A DNA stretch of 64,000 bases from Fennellomyces sp. T-0311 (lineage: Eukaryota; Mucoromycota; Mucoromycetes; Mucorales; Lichtheimiaceae): positions 186,001-250,000 of the forward strand of contig JALLLT010000029.1 of NCBI GenBank assembly GCA_025266875.1. The letters run 5' to 3'. The notes below the pieces were generated by a model, which saw only the letters and a program-made list of their open reading frames with translations, ran no database searches and was not told where the DNA came from. Position 1 is the first letter of the stretch; each line of letters starts with the position of its first letter. Shown here piece after piece: positions 24,119 to 34,495 of the stretch. The position numbers were made by a program, and so were the translations under genes.

Positions 24119-25158
24119 CTAATGTATTGATACAGACGCGCTAGGCGAGGAGGGGGGATCATTGGAGGAGTTGACGTAAGCTACAATGCCATAACTACAG
24201 CCCGCAGCCACGGTGCCAATGGCAAGTGTCTGTAGCGCACCCATCACGGCTTGCGCAGGCCTCAGGTAGATGCTCTTGACATAGCCAAAGGCAAGCAACG
24301 TCATGGAAGTGATGACAATGGAGGAGAACAAGGCATCGGTGGTGTCAGTAATGATCATGTACGGAAGTAGCGGAATCAAGCCGCCAAATAGATAGGACAG
24401 ACCAATGGTAGCTGCAGATATCTAATAAAATATACAAATTTAGCCAAAAGCTCTTCTTATTAACTAGCAGCAATGAAGGGAAACTTACCCAGCTCCGATT
24501 TGGGTCAGGCATTTCCAAGTTCAGTTCAAACCGCATCATAAAGTCCACAAACTTTTGCGTGTTCTCGCGGAACCGTGCCAGCATCGGCTCCATCGACTCG
24601 CGATCCAGACCGTACGGCTCAAACAGCTCGACAATCTCTTCTTCTTCTTCGTCTGGATACAGTTCAACTTCTCGCTCTATAGATCGTAGTTTAGATAAAG
24701 AGAACGCTAAAAAAGCACTTGATTGCTAACCTTCACGCTGACGCTCGGTTATATAGTGGTCTGCATCAGATTTGGCGGCGAGGTAACCGCCGAGACCCAT
24801 AGAAATAGCGCCCGAGACCAGCTCTGTGCAAGTCCATCAATTTCTGCAAGACTGTTTGTGTTGACAGTTTTATGAAATTCTTACCAGCTAAACCTCCATA
24901 AATGACAATGCGGCTGTCGCCAAGACTGGACAGACCAGCTGCCAGTGCAAATGGAACAGTAAGACCGTCTGATAACCCGAGAATGCAATCTCGCACCAGC
25001 TCTGGCCTAGAGAAATGCTCTTCTACATGGCCCTTGAAGCTATGGTGATGGAGGTCATGGCGATGAGGAATACGGGCTTCCTCTTCTGCCGAATGGTCCA
25101 AGGATTTTTCCGTTGGGTCGGATGAGAGGTGCTGGCGGTTCATCAGTTGATAGGCCAT
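24119..25158 (-). CDS. CCC1: Vacuolar iron/manganese transporter (Ccc1/VIT1 family)
   Basis: Exons 24885-25158, 24731-24823, 24489-24676 and 24119-24421 close in phase to 285 residues. After a His-rich N-terminus (RHDLHHHSFKGH) comes the family signature RDCILGLSDGLTVPFALAAGL (TM1), then SGAISMGLGGYLAAKSD (TM2), a charged cytosolic metal-binding segment rich in Glu (residues ~120-190), ISAATIGLSYLFGGLIPLLPY (TM3) and two further TM segments (LFSSIVITSMTLLAFGYV; ALQTLAIGTVAAGCSYGIV). Five TMs and the E-rich loop match the VIT/Ccc1 fold, an Fe2+/H+ antiporter loading iron into the vacuole. The ATG at 25158 is preferred over weak upstream starts. It is divergent from the Rogdi gene. Confidence 0.93.
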
Positions 25159-25487
25159 GTTTAAAGTAGAAAAAAAAAGGACGAATTTGGTGGTCGACAA
25201 TGAATTATATATAGGCAAGGACGAGGAGCAATTATGCTGCATTACGGCATGCAAAAAAGGAGTGGCTAACAGAAAATATCCAAACGTGGGCAATTATTCA
25301 TTAACTGCGAATCATCAAAGCGCATTACACCCACTCACTGCGTCGTACCACCTCGAACGCTCCTCACGTGCAGTTGAGACCACTCTTTTATTTGATCATG
25401 CCCCGAAGGAAAAACGATACTACGGTAGTGCTACCATTACCGCTATGCGTAACATGCTAACGTGTAATTGTGCTCATGTGCATCCAG
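25159..25487. promoter_or_regulatory. Divergent promoter shared by the Ccc1 and Rogdi/Rav2 genes
   Basis: A 329-bp gap separates the two start codons on opposite strands. A TATATA element (25207-25212) lies ~50 bp upstream of the Ccc1 ATG. One product uses the vacuolar proton gradient and the other supports V-ATPase assembly, so co-regulation is plausible but inferred. Confidence 0.5.
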
Positions 25488-26682
25488 ATGTCGCAAGAAC
25501 AATGGCTCTTGCATAGCATTATGCCGTCTGTTCTTGAACGATTAACGTCCCAGTTGGAGGTTTGTAGGGGAAAAAGAAGGAGGCAATAAGCGAAACATTG
25601 GCGTTAACGGTTGGTGTTTAAAAACAGACGAGTTTAAACATCCTTTCAAAGCACAGTAAGCATCTCGGTGATACCAAAGAAGGCTGCGTTTTGTTGATCC
25701 GCGCGGTTGCTATTTAATTAGGTAAAACCGACTCTTTACCACTTTCATCGGCAAAGTGAGCTTTTTTTCACATATATACGCGTATCTCTGCATCCATATC
25801 TTACCCCACAGTATAAACAGAAATGAGTCGTTGAAAGGATACATCTCGTTGAGTGGGCCATATATCACCAAGGCAGTATGGCAAAGAACCAAAAAAAAGG
25901 GGGAGGACGAGATAGAATCTTAATCATCGTATAGGAATTATCAGTTCGACTAGCTAATCATCAAGACACCCAGTCCAAAACGACGATCACGCCCGCTTAC
26001 CCATATTTTTTGGAACAGATCCAGCAAGGCACTAATTACATGATATTGGCAGCCGAATGCATCATGTTGTCCAAACCATCCTTGCTAACCAAGCAAACGA
26101 TGGTTGAGGTAATTTTGCGCAAGATGATGTGTATGGCGCACAATGATCATCAACTGTGTTCTTCTAGCTGCTGGAAACAGTCTGTCAGTATACTGACCGA
26201 GCGCGGCTTGCATTTGAATACCCCAGTGAGTCCGAACTGTTCCCATACAAAGTGTGCCAGCCCAAAGTAAATATAGTAACATTCCTCACTCTGCCTCTTG
26301 CGCTTACTGACTTTCCATGCAGCACTTTACTCCTCCTCTGAAGGAGGACTTGGTGATTGAGTTTTGTGTTCAAGACATCTATGTCGTCTGCAACACTTAC
26401 GGACTCAAGTTTGCGGCTCATCACAACGATGCTCAGGCATGCGTGTATCCTTTTTTTCCTTTTTGACTTTTTTCAACCCCTAAAAAAACCATATGCAATT
26501 CTTAGCATGAGTTCATTTCCGACGTTTGCAGTACCTACAAGGACAAAACTGCATGGATCATAGACCAGTCGCGGACACAGACGCAGTCGCCGATGCTGAC
26601 GGACCTCAAGGCATCACTCAAGACAATTCGCGAGATATGTCAAAAGTACCGCCACATGCTGCTGCAGACGAACGATGCGTGA
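25488..26682 (+). CDS. Rogdi/Rav2-like protein (RAVE complex subunit, V-ATPase assembly)
   Basis: Eight short exons (25488-25559, 25628-25667, 25722-25755, 25812-25875, 25935-26108, 26168-26266, 26323-26444, 26532-26682) give 251 residues with every phase closing. Diagnostic parts are the start MSQEQWLLHSIMPSVLERL, the block ESLKGYISLSGPYITKAEL, the helix LLETVCQYTDRARLAFEYPS, then HFTPPLKEDLVIEFCVQDIYVV and the C-terminal coiled segment. These align in order with Rogdi (leucine-zipper protein) and yeast Rav2. RAVE/rabconnectin promotes reassembly of V1 and Vo sectors of the vacuolar H+-ATPase. The small exons 2 and 3 (40 and 34 bp) are the least certain; their joints were chosen by phase and by fit to the family. 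No large frame reveals this gene. Confidence 0.8.
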
Positions 26683-26861
26683 ATTCCAGAAGGAACTACA
26701 ACTTTCCCAAATCATCATATCAATATATGCAAATTCAAACGATGTCATGCATAATTGTTTTTTGCCACCCCTTTCAAATAAAACTTTTTTATGCTTGACA
26801 GCTGAAATCTTCCTCTCGTGCCCCCTTTTTTCTTCTTTTCTTACAACTCTCTTTTATAATC

Positions 26862-27966
26862 ATGGCGTATCAGCATTCACCTCGCGTCAAGCCTGACCCA
26901 CAGGACCAAGAGGATCTGTTCATGTCGTATCTGAATACGGATTGCATGTCCAATGCTTCGTCGTCGTCGTCTGATACTAGTAGCACGCCATGGTCTAGCC
27001 CACGAAAAAGTAATAGTGTCATTCTCACGCCAACTGGCGAGAGTGAAGATAATCTTTGGTGTCCAAACTATTTTGCTGCCGTTGCCGCTGCCGCAAGGCA
27101 TAATGTTCCCGTAAGTTCAGGCACTTTAGTAGATCCATACTACGCTGCTGCCTCATCTTCGACGTCGTGTCTGCCGCTGCCACCACCAGAACTATTAGCA
27201 GCAATGCACCAGCCCGTGATGCCCTATATCCAGCCTTACACCACAACCGTCCAACATGGACCTGACGACTCACAGCAATCGCAGCCCAAGCGGAAACGAG
27301 GACGCAAGAAGCGTGATATCAGCCCGCCGTCGTCCAACACACTAGCCATTGCACCTGCACCCGCAACATCCACCACCACTGTTGTGAACACGCCGTCCCT
27401 CCCTACTAGCTCTAGTACACTCTCGACCCCTGATCCCGGTGACAACAACAGCAACTATAATAGTGAGGATGAGAAGGCGGCAGCCGCACTGGCCAAGCGT
27501 CAAGAGCGGCTAATCAAAAACCGTGCGGCTGCATTGCTATCTCGCAAACGAAAACGAGAGCACGTCAATGCGCTGGAAGAGCAAAATGGCGCACTCAAAG
27601 CACAAGTATCTGAACTGGAGTCTCGTGTACAGTCCTTGACCCTCGCATTGAATCAGCAAAAGTCTTCAGCAACGACGAGCGTCGTCTTTATGGTAATTAA
27701 GGGGTTTCGGAGGAGTTATGGAGGATTAACTGGGCTTACGAATATGGATATATAGATTATCCTGTTTTCATTTGCCATCTTTTCTTTACCGCGAACGGGC
27801 AAGCCCCTGATCCGATCTGCAAGGTATTATATTGGCCCCTTATGCACATCTTTTTGGTCCGGAGCTGATTATATTGTATAGCAACGAGAAGGAATCGACG
27901 AAAATCTATTTGGAATCGCAACTATGGGAATCGCAGGGCAACGGTGAGCTAGGAGAAACAACATGA
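26862..27966 (+). CDS. Membrane-anchored bZIP transcription factor (ATF6/CREB3-like)
   Basis: Exons 26862-27692, 27756-27823 and 27882-27966 give 327 residues. The N-terminal ~200 residues are Ser/Pro/Thr/Ala-rich (activation-domain-like), with a basic cluster KRKRGRKKR near 142-150. The bZIP runs from about 216: IKNRAAALLSRKRKREH (the N-x7-R core), then a zipper LEEQNGALKAQVSELESRVQ. It is followed directly by a hydrophobic segment SVVFMIILFSFAIFSLP (~273-289), split by intron 1, and a short hydrophilic tail. bZIP followed immediately by a TM is the layout of ATF6, CREB3 and plant bZIP17/28, ER-resident factors released by proteolysis under ER stress. Fungal UPR usually relies on Hac1 splicing, so this is noteworthy. 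Function is inferred. The last 18 bp overlap the convergent gene. Confidence 0.85.
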
Positions 27967-28398
27967 GCAATACCGCGGGGCCCAGGATATCGTCCAGTGC
28001 CAAGTGTACTGCTCCTCTCGCTTTTGTTGTTGGAGTGCTCTATCCAGCTCTTCTTCTTCTTGATGACCACGCTCTCTCCACAGTAAATAAAGACCCTCAT
28101 GATCCTCTTGCTCTGCTGATGTATCTATAGAATCGTTCCATTCTCCTTCTTCCTGTATCGAAGTTGCTGTTGCAGTTTTTTTTGGCCGTGACTTTAACTG
28201 TGCCAACTTTGATTCTATTTTTTTCGAAATGAGAGCCGCACAATAGATCTTGACGAATATACCTAAAGCACGAATGGAGTTTTGCGAATCACGCTGTTCG
28301 TCATGCGTTTGGACATGGTGCCAACGATGGACATTCGGTTGAGTGGTCTGGTTGCGCGGGGCAACCTGCTGTTGCCAAAGTGAATCGTCATCGGCCAT
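27949..28398 (-). CDS. Small coiled-coil protein with C-terminal CaaX-like box (CCFS)
   Basis: Exons 28263-28398 and 27949-28214 (phase 1, donor GTATAT) give 133 residues starting MADDDSLWQQQVAPRNQ. A helix RALESKLAQLKSR crosses the exon joint and is followed by an acidic, Gln/Glu-rich helical part (RERGHQEEEELDRALQQQKREEQ). The protein ends YCSCCFS: the last four residues C-C-F-S fit a CaaX farnesylation site, and two further cysteines could be palmitoylated. No family recognised; a small membrane-associated adaptor is possible. Its stop codon lies inside the last exon of the convergent bZIP gene (18-bp coding overlap), so one of the two 3' ends may need revision. Confidence 0.6.
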   Translation of the reverse strand: MADDDSLWQQQVAPRNQTTQPNVHRWHHVQTHDEQRDSQNSIRALGIFVKIYCAALISKKIESKLAQLKSRPKKTATATSIQEEGEWNDSIDTSAEQEDHEGLYLLWRERGHQEEEELDRALQQQKREEQYTWHWTISWAPRYCSCCFS

Positions 28399-28526
28399 GG
28401 CTATAAGAAAAATAAAGTAAACGAAGCCAAAAGAAAGTCAAATCCAAGTTATGAGTTTTGACAGAAATCTAAGCAGTTTATATACAAGGATACGACACTA
28501 TGATACACAAAATGAAAAAAAAAATA

Positions 28527-29015
28527 TCACCAGACATGATAGGATGAATTGTTGGACCAGCGCTGCCGGTGATGACGATGAAGTTGTTGGGGAGTTGAGG
28601 GTCGATATTGTTCCGTCCATTCCTGTCGAGCCAGCGACATGAGGATCTTATCGTTGTCGTCATTGGGTCTTTCATATCCGTCTTCAAACATGGTGGTTTC
28701 GATCGTGGAAGTATGGTGTGACGAGGCAGGTGCCCTGGGTGGATGCTCCAAGATCGACGAGAAAACAAGGTCGTGGGTTTCTGGTGGAGGCACTGATGTC
28801 TTTTGCCATGGAGACGTGTTGCCGTTGTCAACGTTGATGAATCCAGCCTGGGCATGCATTTTCTTTCGCATGCGTCGAAGTATCAGGCTAAAGCCAATCA
28901 AAAGAGCAACGCCCACCACAACACAAACACAAATAATAGCAATGGCCACCTTGGACAATTCCTGATCGTCGGCTTCTGTTATTACCGCATCGTCGGTTGG
29001 TGTCAATGTGCTCAT
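28527..29015 (-). CDS. Single-pass membrane protein with cytosolic tail (hypothetical)
   Basis: One exon from ATG 29015 gives 162 residues. A short N-terminal part (MSTLTPTDDAVITEADDQE) is followed by a TM helix (VAIAIICVCVVVGVALLIGF, ~29-48) and a basic stop-transfer RRMRKK, then a ~110-residue hydrophilic tail rich in His, Pro and Ser. There is no signal peptide at this ATG, but a TTTTCACACAG acceptor-like site just upstream of the frame suggests that a 5' exon with signal sequence could exist. I do not recognise a family; the layout is like type I membrane proteins common beside wall-sensor genes. Confidence 0.6.
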   Translation of the reverse strand: MSTLTPTDDAVITEADDQELSKVAIAIICVCVVVGVALLIGFSLILRRMRKKMHAQAGFINVDNGNTSPWQKTSVPPPETHDLVFSSILEHPPRAPASSHHTSTIETTMFEDGYERPNDDNDKILMSLARQEWTEQYRPSTPQQLHRHHRQRWSNNSSYHVW

Positions 29016-29529
29016 GTTGCCAAGGTCATTGAAGAAGAAGGTCTGTGTGAAAGTAATACAAAATAAGGAGAAGGAAATATCACACAAAAAACAAATTATC
29101 TTTAATTTGCCTTTGCTGGAATGAATTGTTAGTTGCCTCCCCTCCCACTCCTCTCCGACACCCTGATTCTTCCGTGTCTTTGTTTTACAAATGTGGGTGT
29201 GCAGTGGGCCGAATATAAAGCGCTATATTATACAACGTGGAAGAAGGCGGAGCGCATTACGTAGAGAAGATGGCAAGAGAGAGAGAGAGAGAAAGAGAGA
29301 GAGTTGGTTGGTGGACGATGCGTGTTTTGGGGGGTTGGGAAGGGGGGATTGTATTGGTGAGTGTGTGTACTAGATCCAACGACGGAAGAAGCTGTTTAAG
29401 CCCGAATCTCGCATACGCCATCCTTCAATCTGGTGGGTCAGTCGAGTCAGTCGGTCATCATCTCGCGGTTGCTGTCGATGCTGCTCCACCGCCTGCGATG
29501 GCTACTCCTTTGTGTATCAGCAGATAGTG
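29016..29529. other. Intergenic region with GA microsatellite
   Basis: Holds a (GA)n-type microsatellite at ~29276-29302 and is otherwise unremarkable. Any 5' exon of the gene at 28527-29015 and the 3' UTR of CK2 beta would lie here. Confidence 0.5.
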
Positions 29530-30474
29530 TCAACGCGCCAAAAGCCGTACCTTACCCACCGCATCATGTGTCATTATTGCCTGCTCCGTCCCGTCATCGT
29601 CATCCTCTACCTCCAGATGGTCGTCGTCATCCTCGTCATCGTCCGCATCCGCCAAGTATTCTGGGGGACGCATCCGCAGCCACTGCATTCGTGGGCCTAC
29701 TCTTGACCGTTCATTGACCCGGAATCCAAAAATGCGCGGCTGGTAGATATGGGCTCGCGGTGCTGGTACCAGTTCGTAGAACGACTGGAATAGTAAGTGC
29801 GCGTACGTTGTACCGAAATGGGCACCTGTTGCATATACACATGTGTGTCAAGGGCTTGTTTTTTTCTTGTGCATAAGGGGAGAAAGGCTTACCATCGACA
29901 TTCTGAAATATGGAGCTGGGCGGATTGTACAGGTCCATGCATCGTGGGCAATAGAGACGTACGCCTTCTCTCCCCGCTTCGTCATAGCGACCGCACGGAA
30001 TGACCGGGCAACGGCCGCAGTACACGCGAGGACAGAAGCCAAACTGTTCTGCAGCATAACGCTCCGCCATCAGACGAAGGCCGTTGCGAGTTAGCAGGTA
30101 ACGCTGGTGGATCAAACCGTACAGCATAGCTGCATAAGGCTCCACCACGCTTGGATGGACACGGTCTCGTCGGCGCGACACGGCTGGTGTGTTTTCCTTC
30201 CAAAACCCATCGTCCTCTTCCTCCTCTTGGTTCTCCTCTGCTTGCTCCTCCGCCCGCTCATCCTCGTCCGAGATTTCCTCCGGTTCCACATCAAGTATCA
30301 TTTCGAGCGCCTCATTATAGTACGGTACCAGTGCTGATAACCCCGTCAGGTTGAAATCGTCTTCAATGAAATCATCGGGTACTTCAGCGTAGTATTCGTG
30401 TCCCGTCAGCGAACAAAACCAGCTGATCCAGCTCTGGAGGGAGCTGCTCGTCGTCGTCGTCTGCGAATCGTCAT
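29530..30474 (-). CDS. Casein kinase II regulatory (beta) subunit, 5' exon unresolved
   Basis: Exons 29893-30474 and 29530-29825 join in phase 1. The protein shows the CK2beta hallmarks: SWISWFCSLTGHEYYAEVP, DFNLTGLS, MLYGLIHQRYLLTRNG, the zinc site CPRVYC ... YCPRCMD, and DGAHFGTTYAHLLFQSF ... PRIFGF. CK2beta dimerises through the zinc site and docks the catalytic alpha subunits. The first exon is missing from my model: the frame enters at an A-rich acceptor (30475) in phase 1 with no in-frame ATG, so a short upstream exon must supply the start (one weak candidate ATG is near 30600). An acidic insert (DEDERAEEQAEENQEEEEDDG) and an acidic C-terminal extension are unlike animal CK2beta. A GTAAGG donor at 29556 means the C-terminus is also uncertain. 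Confidence 0.88.
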
Positions 30475-31129
30475 CTTTTTTTTTTACAACGTTAAAGCAA
30501 AAGTTTCTTCCTTTAGTTCCATTGCATGATCATACAAAAACTAATTTTGCTACTAATGTACCATAGACCGCAGCATTCGACGGTGAAAAAAAACTTTCCA
30601 TTGCTTAATGAAAAAAAAAACAATAGGAATGGAATTGTTTTTTTTCCAGGTGATAGAAAAGTAGCGAGAGAACAAGGTTCTATGGTCGAGGGAGAACGGG
30701 GACGCCCGTTTCGGTCCAATCAGCGCGCTTTTGGAGCACGCGCCCGCTTTGCTGCTTGCGATATAGCGCCACTGCTCTCTACTTCCCTTGGTATTTGACA
30801 AGCCAGCGTTTCAAGAAAGATCCACCTGAAATGATAAACACGAGAGCCTTCTTTTCCTTTTTGTCTTGAGTGATCGGGTTCTTCCCTCCATTGACGACTT
30901 TTGGATACCTCTCCATGCACGTACTCTGTGACCACCGTTATCAGTTGCCATGATTACCGTTGCCGCCGTTTCCGTGAGGTTTTGAGTTACGGACAATGCT
31001 CTTGTGGACGTATGATGGGATGCCACTGTGTGAACGTGACGTGGTTGGCATGTTTCAGAAACGATAACGACGCGCCCGTGAATATATTTTTGGGTGTCCG
31101 CGCGTGTCAAAAAAAAAGAAGTTACCAAA
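30475..31129. other. Divergent upstream region between CK2 beta and the FYRN/FYRC gene
   Basis: Contains the missing first exon of CK2 beta and the promoters of both genes. Long A/T runs at 30585-30650. No other gene is visible. Confidence 0.4.
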
Positions 31130-32202
31130 ATGACAGTTCAACCTGGAATCGATGTTTCCATTCAGACCGATGGCAATTGGCAGGATGATCGCTTACGGAA
31201 ATACAGACGAATGAAGCGAAAAATTCTTGAATTCATTGCAGTGTGTATATAGTTTTTTTTTTTTTTTAGAAAATGGCTTTGGAACATGGTTGCTCACATA
31301 CATATAGAAACACAAGTCGGCGCAACTCTCTGTGGACCGCGCCAACCGCAAAGTGCAAGCACTCCAAAAAGAAAAAAGGTTGGGTCGGCTATCGAGTAAC
31401 CTTTTTTCTTATTAATAAGTCACGCGTAGACGGCTCATGCGTGCAAAGTCCAACACCAACGGCGACGCAATGGAAACAAGTCAGGAGGATGAAGACGAGG
31501 ATATTGAAGAAGTTGATATGGACGGTGACGATGACGATGGTGAAGAAGATCAACTGGCCGATGAGGATGAAGAGATGGGTAAAAGAGCTGCTGGATATCT
31601 GAAAGAAGGATTGTTTTGTAACTTTATCTGGATAGTCAAAGTGGAACCGCCCAAACCCAAGCGAGCAACCGTATCACGGCGGAAACCAGTGGAAATCCCC
31701 AGAGACGAAGATGGAAACGTTATACTGCCGTTCCAGATTGCCTCGTTGAAAGTTCTTAATCTTGGAACGGTGGTGCATGATCGTCCATCCTTCCATAGCG
31801 AACGATATGTCTGGCCGGTGGGCTACTGCGTGGAGAGAACCTACATGAGTATGGTCGATCCAGACAATCAAACCACGTACACATGTCAGGTTCAGGACGG
31901 TGGAGAAACACCTTTGGTGAGTTGCCAATAATTATCGACGAAACAGCATCACTGAATGGGGAAGTTGCTAGTTTACGATAAGAGCCGCCGATGCTCCAGA
32001 TGATGAAATGTCTGCACGCACACCTACTGGAGCGTGGGCGCTGGTCATCAAAAAGGCTAACGAAGTGCGACACAGGGAATCCGCGAATGCTATATCGGGA
32101 CCAGAGTACTACGGCTTCTCTAACCCGCTCGTGATCGAGATGGTGGAGGGCTTACCTGACGTGGAAAAGTGCTCAAATTACCGATTCCGGACCAAAGCCT
32201 AA
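31130..32202 (+). CDS. FYRN/FYRC-domain nuclear protein (TBRG1-like)
   Basis: Five exons (31130-31240, 31308-31378, 31430-31578, 31636-31916, 31972-32202) close to 280 residues. Residues ~15-75 form a basic coiled coil (RLRKYRRMKRKILEFIA, then VDRANRKVQALQKEKRRLMR). A strongly acidic stretch (EDEDEDIEEVDMDGDDDDGEE) follows. The C-terminal half is FYRN (LPFQIASLKVLNLG ... PVGYCVERTYMSM) followed by FYRC (GAWALVIKKANEVR ... SGPEYYGFSNPLVIEMVEGLP). FYRN and FYRC are found in chromatin proteins such as trithorax/MLL; with coiled coil and no SET domain the layout matches TBRG1. Likely a nuclear chromatin-associated factor. Confidence 0.88.
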
Positions 32203-32293
32203 GCAGCGCCGTGTAGGAAATGAACAAAGAAAAATACCAGTTTGATATGTTTAAAGACGAAGCACATTTGGTTCGCATGATAGTGTACTTTTT

Positions 32294-34385
32294 TTATTTT
32301 CCTCCAAAGCCAAAGAACTTGGAAAACAAGCCAGAGGGCTTGTCGCCACGTTCATCGAGAGCCTTGGGGTAGTTGACATGGTTGGCTGCCAGATCAAAGA
32401 AGAACGGCTTGCCCACGGCAGGCTCGAACCGGGGAGGGAACTCTATCAGATTAGGAGCGTTGGAGCCGTCGGCAGTCAGCGATGCGGGATAAACATCCAG
32501 CTGATCCAGCAGAGGCACCTTGTAAAAGAACCATCATTAGACACGCATGACATCCGCAGTGAAGCCGATGAGCCTTACCTTCTTTTCATCGTCCAACTTG
32601 AGTTGCCCAATCTGCGACGCCAGCTCGCCTTCATCTGTATTGCCATGCTTCAAGTACCAGGCAGCCTGCGTCTTCCATGCATTGTTTCGAAGCTCCTGTT
32701 CCAGCTTTGCGAGATCATCTTCTGACACAGTCAGTACCGAGTCGCCGGCAAACCCGTCGCCTTGGACAAGCTGTTGCTTGGCTTGTGCGATGTATGTTTG
32801 TGCTACCCGGTAAAGTGCTATGGCTTCGGGAATGCGGTTGAGATCAGCATACGACTTTGCCACGTACAGGCATCTACAGCCGCGGTAGTAGTATGTCAGA
32901 ACACCCAATTCCCAATCAAGATGACTCTCGTGCTCTTCCAGCGACAGCATTTCCCGTATTGACTCCAGGTACTACAGACAAACAGTAAGATCCCCGCAAC
33001 ATCACAAACAGACAACCGCTGCGTACCTTGAGGATATCGTCATGCAAGCGAACACTTTCTTGAGGCTTGCGCTGTGATTCGTTCACCTGGGCCACCAGCT
33101 GAACGTTGCGCTGAACTGAGCGGGCGTTGAGATTGTATGCCACGTACGAGTGTATGAACTGAAGCTCCTCGGTTGACTTGGCCGATTTGGAGGACGCCAC
33201 CTTTGCCGTCGCCTCCTTGTCCTCCTTGAGTGCCTTCTTTACCAGTTTCTCTGCATCTGCCCAGCTTGCCAACACCCGATCGAACGACGTTGCCGCGTCG
33301 TCGTGTTTTGACAAACCAAACTGCTTTGTCGTCTCCTGCGCTTTGGCGACGATGGCAGCCACCTTGTCGTTTTTGATGAGCACCTGTCGATCGCGCCAGC
33401 TCACTTGTGGGAGCGATTCAGCGCGGCCCTTTGCATCGTCCTGAGTGATCTTGGACAGCTGCTGTTCGAGCGAGGACAACCCAGCACCCCCCGACTTCTT
33501 TAATGAGTTTACCAAGTCGTCCACGCTGCGAGCACTGTCGTTCAGTCGCAGGTTGTAGGCGCAGATACGTATACTAGGATCAATGTCGTCGATGGCGGAG
33601 TAGCAGAGCGCCTCATGCTGTGGGTTTGTGCTTAAGCCGGCAAAGTGCTCATAGATCGTTCTAATCCAACACGCACGTCAGCCAACCACTTCCACCATGC
33701 AATCAAAAGACTTACCTTGCTGAGACAAACTGGTCCAATGCATCCTGCCACTGCTGCAGTTCAAAGTATAAATGCCCGCGCATGGCAGCAGCATATGCCT
33801 AGATCAACAAGTCAGCATCGCTCCCCGTTGCAGCCGCCCCATCATACCTTGACTTCAAGCTTCGATCTGTCCTCGACATCCTGCTGCTCGCAAAGCTGAT
33901 ACAATTCCTCCGCGTGCTGGGTAGCTCGCTTCAACTTCTTTCGGGTATGATGTCGCTTTCGTGTTTCGGCGCTCGGCGAGAGCGATTGGTTCAGATCCAT
34001 TGCGTATGCCCAGGCGCGCTCCACTTCGAACACGTATAGGTGGAGATATCTTGCATCCGTGAACTTGGGGGGAAGATCCTTCTGCTGATTCGTCTTTTTA
34101 TTGTTTGGCTTGGTCAAATTGAGGATCTGTCGAAGTCGCTGAACACGATGCGTACAATGTTTGCTATACACTTCATCAGGAAACAGGTTAAAAAGACCAT
34201 GGCAACGCGCCATTTACCGGTATCGCTGGTAATCCTGATGGCGTAAACCATATGTCATGCGCGAATCGTTCACCAACTCCAAAACTAAACAAACGCATAA
34301 GCTCCAGTGTTCTTCCGGCTCCTCGCTACTCGTATGCCCGCGTACCATCAAGTTTAATGGGCGGTGTGTCGACGTCCATGTCCAT
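32294..34385 (-). CDS. SRP68: Signal recognition particle subunit SRP68
   Basis: Seven exons (34346-34385, 34218-34284, 33848-34163, 33716-33798, 33027-33660, 32579-32971, 32294-32518) close to 585 residues. The N-terminus MDMDVDTPPIKLDVLELVND leads into the diagnostic SRMTYGLRHQDYQRYRKHCTHRVQRLRQ, then tetratricopeptide-like helices (YAAAMRGHLYFELQQWQDAL ... ICAYNLRLND) and the C-terminal PRFEPAVGKPFFFDLAANHVNYP block. SRP68 heterodimerises with SRP72 and binds the SRP RNA, helping to target secretory nascent chains to the ER. It is divergent from RINT1/Tip20 with start codons 110 bp apart. Confidence 0.95.
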
Positions 34386-34495
34386 GCTGAAAAAAACTGG
34401 CGCAAATCAAAAGCGACAAGAACAGCTGAGACAGCCCAAGAAGGGTATTTCAGGTCCGCGGAAACGACGCGGAGAGGACACGATGAACCTTGGAC
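34386..34495. promoter_or_regulatory. Compact divergent promoter, SRP68 / RINT1-Tip20
   Basis: Only 110 bp separate the two start codons on opposite strands, so both genes must share this promoter and their 5' UTRs are very short or overlapping. No TATA element is visible. Both products act at the ER, suggesting co-expression (inference). Confidence 0.55.

Noticed and set aside
29237..29527. Frame through the GA microsatellite
   Set aside because: Translation is an Arg/Glu repeat caused by the microsatellite.
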